42,783 nt of DNA from Paraburkholderia graminis C4D1M (GTDB taxonomy: Bacteria; Pseudomonadota; Gammaproteobacteria; Burkholderiales; Burkholderiaceae). Under the pieces are notes generated by a model. That model was not told the origin of the DNA. It made no database searches and worked only from the letters and a program-made list of their open reading frames with translations. A program made the position numbers and the translations under genes. Positions within the stretch are counted from its first letter, which is position 1. Each line of letters starts with the position of its first letter. The stretch covers positions 1-42,783 of the forward strand of contig NZ_ABLD01000036.1 of NCBI RefSeq assembly GCF_000172415.1, in the 5' to 3' direction. Of the stretch, positions 8,591-18,203 are shown piece by piece.

Positions 8591-8656
8591 ATGCTAGCTG
8601 TCGTTGTGCCTCGCGCCCATGAGACAAATCCGAAACTGCGCGAGTCCATCCGCTGA
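8591..8656 (+). CDS. Short upstream ORF coupled to the membrane protein
   Basis: A 21-codon ORF begins at ATG 8591 after the purine-rich GAGAAGAGACAAAA and encodes MLAVVVPRAHETNPKLRESI plus Arg. Its TGA (8654-8656) overlaps the ATG of the next gene as TGATG. The downstream gene has no Shine-Dalgarno sequence of its own, so ribosomes ending here could reinitiate there. The peptide has no amino-acid bias of the attenuator type. It could be a real coupling leader or a chance ORF. Confidence 0.4.
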   Translation: MLAVVVPRAHETNPKLRESIR

Positions 8657-8937
8657 TGGGCTGGGCTGGAATCGTCGTACTCGGAGCCGCAATCGGCTTC
8701 GCGGGTTGGTGGTTGCATCCGCTGCGCCGCTTGAACAACGCCGGCCGCTCCGGCGGCTCGAAAGGCGCCCGCCTATGGGTGGCGCTGCTGGCCGGCGTGC
8801 TGGGCGCGAGCGTCTCGCGCATGGCCGGCAATGTGACCGGTCTTTTCCATGACGGCGAGATACTGGAATGGCCTGTGTGCACGGCCGTCGCCATGATCGC
8901 CGTCGCCGTGACGGTCGGCTTGCTTTCCCGTCGATGA
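8656..8937 (+). CDS. Small membrane protein, GlsB/YeaQ/YmgE-like
   Basis: This 93-residue protein has three hydrophobic segments: residues 2-20 (GWAGIVVLGAAIGFAGWWL), 40-54 (LWVALLAGVLGASVS) and 74-90. The Gly-rich helices resemble the GlsB/YeaQ/YmgE (transglycosylase-associated) stress-response family, although the loop between helices 1 and 2 is longer and more basic than usual. Function is unknown. The only ATG fitting the first helix is 8656, which overlaps the stop of the short ORF before it. Aminopeptidase P follows after 19 bases, so the two are probably in one transcript. Confidence 0.6.
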   Translation: MGWAGIVVLGAAIGFAGWWLHPLRRLNNAGRSGGSKGARLWVALLAGVLGASVSRMAGNVTGLFHDGEILEWPVCTAVAMIAVAVTVGLLSRR

Positions 8938-8956
8938 ATACTTGCAGGTGACCTCC

Positions 8957-10771
8957 ATGAATGCCCGACTTCCCCAAACTTCCTCCATCCCCGAACGGCT
9001 CGCCGGCTTGCGCAGCGCGATGGCGCGCGAAGGCGTCGCCGCTTACCTCGTGCCGTCTGCGGACCCGCATTTGTCCGAATATCTGCCGGGGCGTTGGCAG
9101 GGCCGCGAATGGCTGTCCGGCTTCACCGGCTCGGCGGGCACGCTGATCGTCACGGCCGACTTCGCGGGCGTCTGGACCGATAGCCGCTACTGGGAGCAGG
9201 CCAATGCGCAACTGGCCGGCAGCGGCGTTCAGCTCATGAAGATGACCGGTGGTCAGCAGACCGCGCCGCATTTCGAATGGCTCGCTGAAAACGTGGCGCC
9301 GGGCGGCACCGTCGGTGTGGACGGCGCCGTGCTCGGCGTGGCGGCGGCGCGCGCTCTGACTCAGGCGCTCACGGCGCGCGGCGTGAAGCTGCGCACCGAC
9401 GTCGATCTGTTCGACGGCATCTGGCCGCAGCGCCCGTCGCTGCCCGATGCGGCGGTGTTCGAACACACCGAGCCGCATGCAAGCGTCGCGCGTTCGGAAA
9501 AGCTCGCACAGGTCCGTCGCGCAATGGCGGAAAAGGGCGCGCAGTGGCACTTCATTTCCACGCTCGACGACCTTGCGTGGCTCTTCAATCTGCGCGGCGC
9601 CGACGTCAGCTTCAACCCGGTTTTCGTCGCGCATGCGCTGATCGGCGAACACGGCGCGTCGCTTTTCGTTTCCGACGGCAAGGTGCCGCCCGCGCTCGCC
9701 GAAGCGCTCGCGCGCGACGGCGTCAATGTCGAGCCCTACGCGAAAGCGGCCGATGCGCTCGCCGCGCTGCCGGCCGGCAGCACCTTGTTGATCGACCCGC
9801 GCCGCATCACGTACGGCTCGCTGCAATCGGTGCCGTCGACGGTGAAGGTGGTCGAGGCGGTCAATCCGTCCACCTTCTTCAAGTCGCGCAAGACCGAAGC
9901 CGAGGCGAAGCACGTGCGCGAGACGATGGAGCAGGACGGCGCGGCGCTCGCCGAATTCTTCGCGTGGTTCGAAAGCGCGCTCGGCCGCGAGACGATCACC
10001 GAGCTCACTATCGACGAACGTCTGACGGCCGCGCGCGCACGTCGGCCGGGTTTCGTGTCGTTGAGCTTTGCGACCATTGCGGGCTTCAACGCGAACGGCG
10101 CGATGCCGCACTATCGCGCGACTCGGGAATCGCATTCGGTGATCGAGGGCAACGGCCTGTTGCTGATCGACTCCGGCGCGCAGTATCTGAGCGGAACGAC
10201 CGACATCACGCGCGTGGTGCCGATCGGCACGATCAGCGACGCACAGCGGCGCGATTTCACGATCGTGCTGAAGGGCACCATGGCGCTGTCGCGCGCGAAG
10301 TTTCCGCGCGGCATCCGCTCGCCGATGCTCGACGCCATCGCGCGCGCGCCGATCTGGGAAGCCGGTGCCGACTACGGTCACGGCACGGGCCACGGTGTCG
10401 GCTATTTCCTGAACGTTCACGAAGGCCCGCAAGTAATCGCGCACTACGCGCCGGCCGAACCGTGGACGGCGATGGAAGAAGGCATGATCACGTCGATCGA
10501 ACCGGGCGTCTACCGGCCAGGCAAGTGGGGTGTGCGGATCGAGAATCTGGTGCTGAACGTGCCCGCCGGTCAGACCGAATTCGGCGACTTCCTCGAGTTC
10601 GAGACGCTCACGCTGTGCCCGATCGACACGCGCTGCCTCGACTTGTCGCTGCTGCGCGACGACGAACGCGCGTGGCTCAACAGCTATCACGAGACGGTGC
10701 GCACGCGCCTCGCGCCGCATGTTTCCGGCGACGCGAAGACGTGGCTCGAACTGCGCACGCAGCCTGTCTGA
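8957..10771 (+). CDS. pepP: Aminopeptidase P family metallopeptidase (M24B)
   Basis: A 604-residue cytosolic Xaa-Pro aminopeptidase of the long three-domain type, with two creatinase-like N-terminal domains, the M24 pita-bread catalytic domain (about residues 315-535) and a short C-terminal domain. It removes an N-terminal residue that precedes proline. The two-metal site is visible: Asp in LLLIDSGAQY, Asp in GTTDITR, His in GHGTGHGVG, Glu in TSIEPGVY and Glu in RIENLV. The ATG at 8957 with AGGTG six bases upstream is preferred over the in-frame TTG at 8942. At about 600 residues it is more like eukaryotic XPNPEP1 than the 440-residue E. coli PepP. Confidence 0.93.
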   Translation: MNARLPQTSSIPERLAGLRSAMAREGVAAYLVPSADPHLSEYLPGRWQGREWLSGFTGSAGTLIVTADFAGVWTDSRYWEQANAQLAGSGVQLMKMTGGQQTAPHFEWLAENVAPGGTVGVDGAVLGVAAARALTQALTARGVKLRTDVDLFDGIWPQRPSLPDAAVFEHTEPHASVARSEKLAQVRRAMAEKGAQWHFISTLDDLAWLFNLRGADVSFNPVFVAHALIGEHGASLFVSDGKVPPALAEALARDGVNVEPYAKAADALAALPAGSTLLIDPRRITYGSLQSVPSTVKVVEAVNPSTFFKSRKTEAEAKHVRETMEQDGAALAEFFAWFESALGRETITELTIDERLTAARARRPGFVSLSFATIAGFNANGAMPHYRATRESHSVIEGNGLLLIDSGAQYLSGTTDITRVVPIGTISDAQRRDFTIVLKGTMALSRAKFPRGIRSPMLDAIARAPIWEAGADYGHGTGHGVGYFLNVHEGPQVIAHYAPAEPWTAMEEGMITSIEPGVYRPGKWGVRIENLVLNVPAGQTEFGDFLEFETLTLCPIDTRCLDLSLLRDDERAWLNSYHETVRTRLAPHVSGDAKTWLELRTQPV

Positions 10772-10780
10772 GCAGCAACC

Positions 10781-10810
10781 GTATAACGACGCATAACGAC
10801 GTTTAACGAA
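10781..10810. repeat. 10-bp tandem repeat, three copies
   Basis: GTATAACGAC, GCATAACGAC and GTTTAACGAA lie head to tail between the aminopeptidase stop and the HAD gene, with the core TAACGA in each. The copies differ at 1-4 positions. Confidence 0.7.
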
Positions 10811-10829
10811 GCATAGCCACGGAGAGCGC

Positions 10830-11453
10830 ATGGCCATCAAGGCAGTGGTGTTCGATTTCGGCGGCGTGCTGATCGACTGGAATCCCGAGTACCTGTATCG
10901 GCAACTGATTCCAGACGAAGCCGAGCGCCGCTGGTTTCTGACTCACGTGTGCTCGATGGATTGGGTGGTTCGCCAGGACGGCGGCCAGCCCATCGCCGAG
11001 GCCACGGCCGAACTCATCGCGCGGTTCCCCGATCACGAAGCGCTGATCCGCGCGTTTTACGAGCGCTGGCACGAAATGGTGGCCGGCGTGCTGGACGACG
11101 GCGTCGCGATCATGGAAAAGCTCGAGGCCGCCGAGGTGCCGCTCTTCGGCCTGACGAACTGGTCGGCCGAGACCTTTCCTTATGCGTGGGAAAACTACCC
11201 GGTGCTGCGGCGCTTTCGCGACATCATCGTGTCGGGGCGGGTAGGTCTGGTGAAGCCCGATCCGGCCATCTTCGCGGCCATGCTAGAGCGGATTCACGCG
11301 CAAATGCCGGGCATCGAACCGTCCGAACTCGTCTTTATCGACGACAACCCGAAGAACGCCGCAGCCGCTACGGCGCTCGGCTGGTACGGCGTGCATCACG
11401 TCAGCGCCGCGCAGACCGAAGCGAGGCTGCGCGAACTGGGGTTGCCGGTTTGA
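10830..11453 (+). CDS. HAD-family hydrolase (subfamily IA)
   Basis: This 207-residue haloacid dehalogenase-superfamily protein starts at ATG 10830 behind GGAGAG. Motif I is VVFDFGGVLIDW: the nucleophilic Asp is present, but the second position, usually Asp in phosphatases, is Gly, as in the YihX and haloacid-dehalogenase-like branch. Motif II is FGLTNWS, motif III is the Lys of GLVKPDPAIF, and motif IV is FIDDNPKNA. The helical cap lies between motifs I and II. The substrate cannot be told from sequence; sugar phosphate hydrolysis or dehalogenation are both possible. It follows aminopeptidase P by 58 bases. Confidence 0.88.
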   Translation: MAIKAVVFDFGGVLIDWNPEYLYRQLIPDEAERRWFLTHVCSMDWVVRQDGGQPIAEATAELIARFPDHEALIRAFYERWHEMVAGVLDDGVAIMEKLEAAEVPLFGLTNWSAETFPYAWENYPVLRRFRDIIVSGRVGLVKPDPAIFAAMLERIHAQMPGIEPSELVFIDDNPKNAAAATALGWYGVHHVSAAQTEARLRELGLPV

Positions 11454-11529
11454 CTAGACGCGCGTGGCAAACGCAGAGCGCTTGGACGCATCCGCTTGCG
11501 CGCCGTGTTCGCCACGCGGTTTGATCCGC

Positions 11530-12654
11530 TCACTGCCCCAGCAAATTCTTCAACGCATTTCCCAGGCCTTTTACCGTTTCGCCCGCGCCTTTCGCCACGC
11601 CTTCCACGCTGACGCCCAGCGCTTTCGCGAAGCCAGCGGCGATGCGCGTCGTCAGTCCTTCCTGCACCGAAAATTTCGGGTCGCGCAAGTTGCCGTCGAG
11701 CACGAAGTGCAGCGTGATGTCGCCGTTGTGCGCCTTGAGCGCGGCAACCGCGGCCTTCGTCGGAATGGACATGAACGTGTCGAGCGGATTGCCCGTGTCC
11801 GCAAGTTGCAACTGATGAACCGTGATCGTGCCGGGCGCGTGCAACTGATAATTGCGCACTGACGACTCGATGCTCATGTCGATCGTGCCGCTTGTCACTT
11901 GCGCCTTCGCGCCGGCTTTCTTAACGAGATACGGATCGAGCATGACGACGTCGACGCCGCGCAGTGTGCTGGTCGTCTGCGAATCCTTGCTGGCGATTTT
12001 GATCCAGCCGCTGAACGTCACCGTGCCGGTGTGCGACGGCCCTTTGATCGAGCCTCTGACATTGACGTTGGTCGGCTCCGTGAGCGCGGGCAGACGAATG
12101 TTGTCGACGGTCGCGTTCGCGTCGCTCACCGTCACCTTGTAGGCCGGCGACCCGACCGTCATGTCGTAGAAATGAAAGCGGCCCTGCTCGAAACTGATGT
12201 GATCGACCTGCTTGTCGCGCGGCATCGAACTCGCTGATGCGGCACCTGCGTCGTCCTTAGTGCTGTTGACCGATTGACGCAGATTCGGCAGCAGACGGAT
12301 CGTGCCGTTTTGCGTGCGCAGCACCGCCATGTCGAAACCGCGCACTGTCACGCTGCGGATATGCATGCGGCGCTGGAGTAGATCGCGGATGTCCGGCGTC
12401 AGGATGATCTCGTCCGCTCTCAACGGATCGCCGGCGGGCCAGCCGGGCGGCGGCCTCAATAGAACGTTACTGAGGTGCACCGAGGTCACGCCGACGTCGA
12501 TGCTTTGCGCGCTGCCGAGCGGACCGAGTGCGGCTATTACTCGCGCTTTCACTTCGCGCTGCGCGTATTGCAGCAGGCCGAATGCAATAACGACGAGCAC
12601 GACCAGCACGCTGCTCGCGGCAACGATCCAGCGTTGGCTCTTCGACATTGCCAT
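11530..12654 (-). CDS. Membrane-anchored AsmA/DUF748-like protein
   Basis: A 374-residue protein with a single N-terminal membrane anchor (about residues 8-28, WIVAASSVLVVLVVIAFGLL) followed by a beta-rich periplasmic domain. Repeated patterns such as VDVGVTSVHLSNVLL, IRSVTVRGFDMAVLR and DHISFEQGRFHFYD resemble the AsmA/DUF748 superfamily linked to envelope lipid transport. The last 40 residues are a Gly/Ala-rich amphipathic tail (FAKALGVSVEGVAKGAGETVKGLG). The start is ATG 12654, preceded by GAGGGAA; the open frame continues upstream without family resemblance. Family placement is by pattern only. Confidence 0.65.
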   Translation of the reverse strand: MAMSKSQRWIVAASSVLVVLVVIAFGLLQYAQREVKARVIAALGPLGSAQSIDVGVTSVHLSNVLLRPPPGWPAGDPLRADEIILTPDIRDLLQRRMHIRSVTVRGFDMAVLRTQNGTIRLLPNLRQSVNSTKDDAGAASASSMPRDKQVDHISFEQGRFHFYDMTVGSPAYKVTVSDANATVDNIRLPALTEPTNVNVRGSIKGPSHTGTVTFSGWIKIASKDSQTTSTLRGVDVVMLDPYLVKKAGAKAQVTSGTIDMSIESSVRNYQLHAPGTITVHQLQLADTGNPLDTFMSIPTKAAVAALKAHNGDITLHFVLDGNLRDPKFSVQEGLTTRIAAGFAKALGVSVEGVAKGAGETVKGLGNALKNLLGQ

Positions 12655-12997
12655 GCTTGTTCCCTCGTCACCGCAACGTGCGTGCAGTGTGATCAAGATG
12701 AATGCGCGCCGTCCAATACAAGTCGCGCGGACGACATATAGCACGCGCAACGGAGCAATGCGTGTGCCGTGTCGCATGTCGCCGATGTCTGGCGTAGGTG
12801 AAGGGTATCGAAGGAGGGTAGGGAGTTGCTGCGAAGAACGGCTGAGCGTGCCGGGCACGCACGCTGACCGTTTGCAAAGCTGAGGGGATAACTGCGCCAA
12901 GTGCGGCCTGCTCGTCTTCCGACAAGCAGACCGCTTTTCGCGCAGCTTCTGACGCGGTGAACCTTTAACGCCGTGTACCTTTAACGCCGCGTGAACC
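12655..12997. other. Intergenic region upstream of the AsmA-like gene
   Basis: This 343-base stretch lies between the minus-strand ettA stop and the AsmA-like gene's start. I see no gene in it. It holds a stem-loop at 12903-12934 and a 16-bp tandem repeat running into the ettA stop codon. The promoter of the AsmA-like gene should be here, but no clear hexamers stand out. Confidence 0.5.
12903..12934. repeat. Stem-loop downstream of ettA
   Basis: GCGG-C-CTGCT at 12903-12912 pairs with AGCAG-A-CCGC at 12925-12934, with one internal mismatch and a short extra GT/AC pairing near the loop. On the plus strand TTTT follows; on the minus strand, the direction of ettA, there is no T-run. It may still mark the ettA 3' end, but it is not a classic terminator in that orientation. 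Confidence 0.4.

Positions 12998-13004
<7 letters not shown>
12957..13004. repeat. 16-bp tandem repeat over the ettA stop codon
   Basis: GTGAACCTTTAACGCC (12957-12972), GTGTACCTTTAACGCC (12973-12988) and, after GC, the shorter GTGAACCTTAACGC (12991-13004) lie in series. The last copy contains the ettA stop codon (TTA at 12998-13000 on the plus strand), so each copy carries a would-be TAA. Confidence 0.75.
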
Positions 13005-14665
<1,661 letters not shown>

Positions 14666-14882
14666 TTGCTTGTGTGCTTGATAGACGTTGACGACGCCGG
14701 CCGCGTTCGGGCGGGCAGCCGTGGGTGGATCGGTAATCGGTGTGTGCCGGGGCGGCGTCGAACACGCTCTCAGCGCAACGACGCGAGCACGCCGGGTGCA
14801 AATCGCATTGTACTTCGGCAGGGGAGTGCGGGCGGTAGCGCGGCTTGCGGCTTGTGTCAGTTCGCGCGCAGCGGCGGTGAAA

Positions 14883-15185
14883 TCACAGCCAGCTTGCTAC
14901 GCCGCCGTGCCGCGAGCAGGTGCCGCTGTGGTGCCGGCTGAAGCTGTAGGTGCCGTCGCGGCAGCGGGCGGTCGCGCCGTCGGGCGCCTTGCCCGAGAGT
15001 GAGCGGGCCGGCGCGTGTACCGTGTTGCCGTCGCGATTCGTGTAGGTGTTGTGATTGCTGAGGTCGGCTTCGTCGGGCGTTGTGCCTGGCGCGACGTACG
15101 CGAATGCCGGCGAGATGCTCAACGATAGCGTCAGCAACAGCGCAACCGATGCGCCACGGGCGGTTCTAAGACCAATACCTTGCAT
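14883..15185 (-). CDS. Secreted DUF3761 protein
   Basis: This 100-residue protein begins with a signal peptide (hydrophobic LLLTLSLSISPAFA, likely cleavage after about residue 29). It ends with the motif DGTYSFSRHHSGTCSRHGGV followed by ASWL, which I associate with DUF3761. Its two cysteines, in ARCRDG and GTCSRHGG, could form a disulphide in the periplasm. Function is unknown. It lies 51 bases after ugpC on the same strand, where ugpQ often sits in other genomes, so it may be read from the ugp transcript or have its own promoter. The 217 bases between it and ettA hold nothing I recognise. Confidence 0.7.
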   Translation of the reverse strand: MQGIGLRTARGASVALLLTLSLSISPAFAYVAPGTTPDEADLSNHNTYTNRDGNTVHAPARSLSGKAPDGATARCRDGTYSFSRHHSGTCSRHGGVASWL

Positions 15186-15236
15186 GGCGTTAGAGATCGT
15201 TCTTGTAGTTGTGAGTATTGTTATGAGGCGCTCAAC

Positions 15237-16325
15237 TTAGTTCACCCGCCGGCCACTCGTCGAATCGAAGAAATGCAGATGACGCGCGGGCAACGCGACC
15301 TGCAATGCCTCGCCAGCCGCGGGCCGATGCGCGTGCGGCAAACGCACGGTCACGTCATGCTTGCCCCATCGTCCGTGCGCGAGATTGTCGGCACCGAGCA
15401 ACTCGCATGAATCGACGGTGAGCGTTGCGTGCGGCGCATCCGCTTGCCCCGGACTCATGTGCTCCGGACGAATACCTAGCGTGTATTCGCGCCCCTTGGC
15501 GACTTCGCCGCCAATCGACGCCACGCCCGCGAGCGGCAGTTGCGGCCCGTTGCCGGCGATGTCGAACGAGGAACCGTCGTCCGACACGCGGCCTTGCAGC
15601 AGATTCATTCCCGGCGAGCCGATGAAGCCCGCGACGAACACCGTCGCCGGCCGTTCATAGACCTCGGTCGGTGCGCCGATCTGCTCGGCGTGGCCCTTGT
15701 TCATCACGATCACGCGTTGCGCGAGCGTCATCGCTTCGATCTGATCGTGCGTGACGTACAGGCTCGTCGTAGAGAGCCGCGCATGCAGACGCTGAATCTC
15801 GAGTCGCATTTGCACGCGCAGACGCGCGTCGAGATTCGACAACGGTTCGTCGAAGAGAAACACGGCCGGTTCGCGCACGATCGCGCGGCCCATTGCCACG
15901 CGCTGACGCTGCCCGCCCGACAGTTCGCGCGGCTTGCGCTGCAACAGCGCTTCCAGTTCGAGAATCTGCGCGGCGGCGTTCACGCGCTGCGCGATCTGCG
16001 CCCGGTCGACGCCCGCGATCTTCAGCGCATAGCCCATGTTTTCAGCCACGCTCATATGCGGGTAGAGCGCGTAGTTCTGAAACACCATCGCGATGTTGCG
16101 GTCCTTCGGCTCCAGTTCGTTCACCACTTTGCCGGCGATCGAAATGCTGCCCTCGGAGATGCGCTCGAGTCCTGCGACCATCCGCAGCAACGTCGATTTG
16201 CCGCAACCGGACGGGCCGACCATCACGACGAATTCGCCGTCGTTCACATCGACGTCGATGCCGTGCAACACGAACTGTTTGCCGTCGTAGGTTTTTTTAA
16301 CGCCTTGCAGTGTCAATGCAGCCAT
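15237..16325 (-). CDS. ugpC: Glycerol-3-phosphate ABC importer, ATPase UgpC
   Basis: This 362-residue ATPase of the CUT1 family energises the UgpAE permease. Walker A is GPSGCGKST (residues 37-45), the signature is LSGGQRQRVAMGRA, Walker B is AVFLFDEPLSNLD, and the H-loop is YVTHDQIEAMTLA. The C-terminal third is the regulatory OB-type (TOBE) domain, including LGIRPEHMSPG. Sequence alone hardly separates UgpC from MalK-type ATPases; the gene order ugpB-A-E-C decides. It lies 76 bases after ugpE. Confidence 0.94.
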   Translation of the reverse strand: MAALTLQGVKKTYDGKQFVLHGIDVDVNDGEFVVMVGPSGCGKSTLLRMVAGLERISEGSISIAGKVVNELEPKDRNIAMVFQNYALYPHMSVAENMGYALKIAGVDRAQIAQRVNAAAQILELEALLQRKPRELSGGQRQRVAMGRAIVREPAVFLFDEPLSNLDARLRVQMRLEIQRLHARLSTTSLYVTHDQIEAMTLAQRVIVMNKGHAEQIGAPTEVYERPATVFVAGFIGSPGMNLLQGRVSDDGSSFDIAGNGPQLPLAGVASIGGEVAKGREYTLGIRPEHMSPGQADAPHATLTVDSCELLGADNLAHGRWGKHDVTVRLPHAHRPAAGEALQVALPARHLHFFDSTSGRRVN

Positions 16326-16401
16326 GCGGTTTTAGCCCTTCGTTTGCGTGTCTTTTGTCATTGGTGCGTGCTTGCCGCAAGCGCGGTTTGCGCCGCGCGG
16401 A

Positions 16402-17247
16402 TCATTTCTCGGCATCCACGAGACCGCGCACGAACCAGCGCTGCATGGTCAGCACGACGGCGAGCGGCGGCAGCATCGCGAGCAGCGTGGCCGTCATCAC
16501 GAGATGCCATTCGGTGGCCGTGTCGCCCGAAGCAATCATGCTCTTGATACCGACGACGGCGGTTGTCAGCGACTGCTGGCTCGTGATCAGAATCGGCCAC
16601 AAATACTGGTTCCAGCCGTAAATAAACGTGATGACGAAGAGCGCCGCCATGTTCGTTTTCGACAGCGGCAACACGACGTCCCAGAAGAAACGCATCGGAC
16701 CCGCACCGTCGATGCGCGCCGCTTCCATCAACTCGTCGGGCAGCGTCATGAAGAACTGGCGAAACAGGAACGTGGCCGTTGCGGACGCAATCAGCGGCAA
16801 CGTCAAACCGCTATACGTATTGCTCAGATTCATCGACGACACGACTTGCACGGTCGGGAAGATACGCACTTCGACCGGCAGCATCAGCGTGATGAAGATC
16901 AGCCAGAACGAGAGGTTGCGAAACGGAAAGCGGAAGAACACGATCGCATACGCGGAGATCATCGACACGGCGATCTTGCCGATCGAAATGGCGAGCGCCA
17001 TCACGAGGCTGTTGAACAGCATGCGCCCGAACGGCGCTGCCGCGTTGCCGCTGCCGTGCGCCCACACGATCGCGATGTTGTCGAACAGATGCGAGCTCGG
17101 CACCAGCGACAGCGGCACGGTGAAGATCTGCTGTTCGTTCATGGTCGCCGCGCAGAACGCGACGTACACCGGAAACACGACCAGCACGACGCCGAGTATC
17201 AGCACCGCGTGGCAGAAGAGGTCGAAACCGCGGCGGTTCTCGATCAT
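16402..17247 (-). CDS. ugpE: Glycerol-3-phosphate ABC importer, permease UgpE
   Basis: A 281-residue inner-membrane permease with six predicted helices. The cytoplasmic EAA loop that docks the ATPase reads EAARIDGAGPMRFFWDVVLP (about residues 190-209). The start codon overlaps the ugpA stop (ATGA at 17244-17247), so translation of the two partner subunits is coupled. The C-terminus QRWFVRGLVDAEK is typical of this permease group. Confidence 0.94.
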   Translation of the reverse strand: MIENRRGFDLFCHAVLILGVVLVVFPVYVAFCAATMNEQQIFTVPLSLVPSSHLFDNIAIVWAHGSGNAAAPFGRMLFNSLVMALAISIGKIAVSMISAYAIVFFRFPFRNLSFWLIFITLMLPVEVRIFPTVQVVSSMNLSNTYSGLTLPLIASATATFLFRQFFMTLPDELMEAARIDGAGPMRFFWDVVLPLSKTNMAALFVITFIYGWNQYLWPILITSQQSLTTAVVGIKSMIASGDTATEWHLVMTATLLAMLPPLAVVLTMQRWFVRGLVDAEK

Positions 17248-18128
17248 GAGTATTGAACCCTGCGTTCGATGAAGCGGAATTGCACGACCGTCAACGCGAC
17301 GACGATCACCATCAGCACGACGGATTGCGCGCCCGAGCTGCCGATGTCGAGTCCCTGGAAACCTTCGGCGAAAATTTTGTAGATCAGCGTGCGCGTCGAT
17401 TGAGCGGGGCCGCCGCCCGTCGCTGCGTCGATCACCGGAAAGGTGTCGAAGAACGCGTAGGTGATGTTGATGACCAGCAGGAAGAAGCTCGTCGGCGACA
17501 GCAGCGGCAGGGCGATGCCGAAGAAGCGCCGCACGGGACCGGCGCCGTCGATGGCGGCGGCTTCGATCAGCGATCGCGGAATCGCCTGCAAGCCCGCGTA
17601 GAAGAACAGGAAGTTATAGCTGACCTGCTTCCACACCGACGCAAGCACGACAAGAAACATCGCTTGTCCCGCGTTCAAAGCGTGATTCCACACAATGCCT
17701 TGCTTCGCGAGCGCGAATGTCACGAGGCCGATGCTCGGGTTGAACAGAAACGACCACAGCACGGCGGCGATGGCCGGCGCGACCGCATACGGCCAGATGA
17801 GCAGCGTCTGATACGCCTTTGCGCCGCGCGTCACGCGGTCCGCGCAGACCGCGAGCAGCAGCGAAATAACGAGGCCCGATACGGTGACGAGCGCGCAGAA
17901 AATAATCGTCGTGTTGAACGACGACAGATACAGCGGATCGGCGAAGAGCTGCTTGAAATTCGCGAGCCCGACGAATTCGCTCGACGTGCCGAACGCGTCC
18001 TGACTTTGCGTGGATTGCCACAGCGCTTCGCCGGCGGGCCACAGAAAGAAGAGCGCCGTGATCGCGAGTTGCGGCGCGACGAGCAGATAGGGCAGCAGGC
18101 TGGTGCCGAAGCGGGAGCGCTTTTCCAT
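17244..18128 (-). CDS. ugpA: Glycerol-3-phosphate ABC importer, permease UgpA
   Basis: A 294-residue inner-membrane permease that pairs with UgpE to form the channel. The N-terminus LLPYLLVAPQLAITALFFLWPAGEA is the first helix. The EAA loop reads EAAAIDGAGPVRRFFGIALP near residue 195. It follows ugpB by 75 bases and overlaps ugpE by four. Confidence 0.95.
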   Translation of the reverse strand: MEKRSRFGTSLLPYLLVAPQLAITALFFLWPAGEALWQSTQSQDAFGTSSEFVGLANFKQLFADPLYLSSFNTTIIFCALVTVSGLVISLLLAVCADRVTRGAKAYQTLLIWPYAVAPAIAAVLWSFLFNPSIGLVTFALAKQGIVWNHALNAGQAMFLVVLASVWKQVSYNFLFFYAGLQAIPRSLIEAAAIDGAGPVRRFFGIALPLLSPTSFFLLVINITYAFFDTFPVIDAATGGGPAQSTRTLIYKIFAEGFQGLDIGSSGAQSVVLMVIVVALTVVQFRFIERRVQYS

Positions 18129-18203
18129 CGAGGAATCTCAAGAGTTTTGCTGCAAGCGGGTTCCGGCGCGAGTGCGCCGGAACCGACGATGCCGACGCGG
18201 GAA

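Noticed and set aside
8594..10840. A 748-codon minus-strand open frame
   Set aside because: It lies antisense to aminopeptidase P, has an Arg/Ala/His-rich composition and no family motif. It is a shadow caused by high third-position GC.
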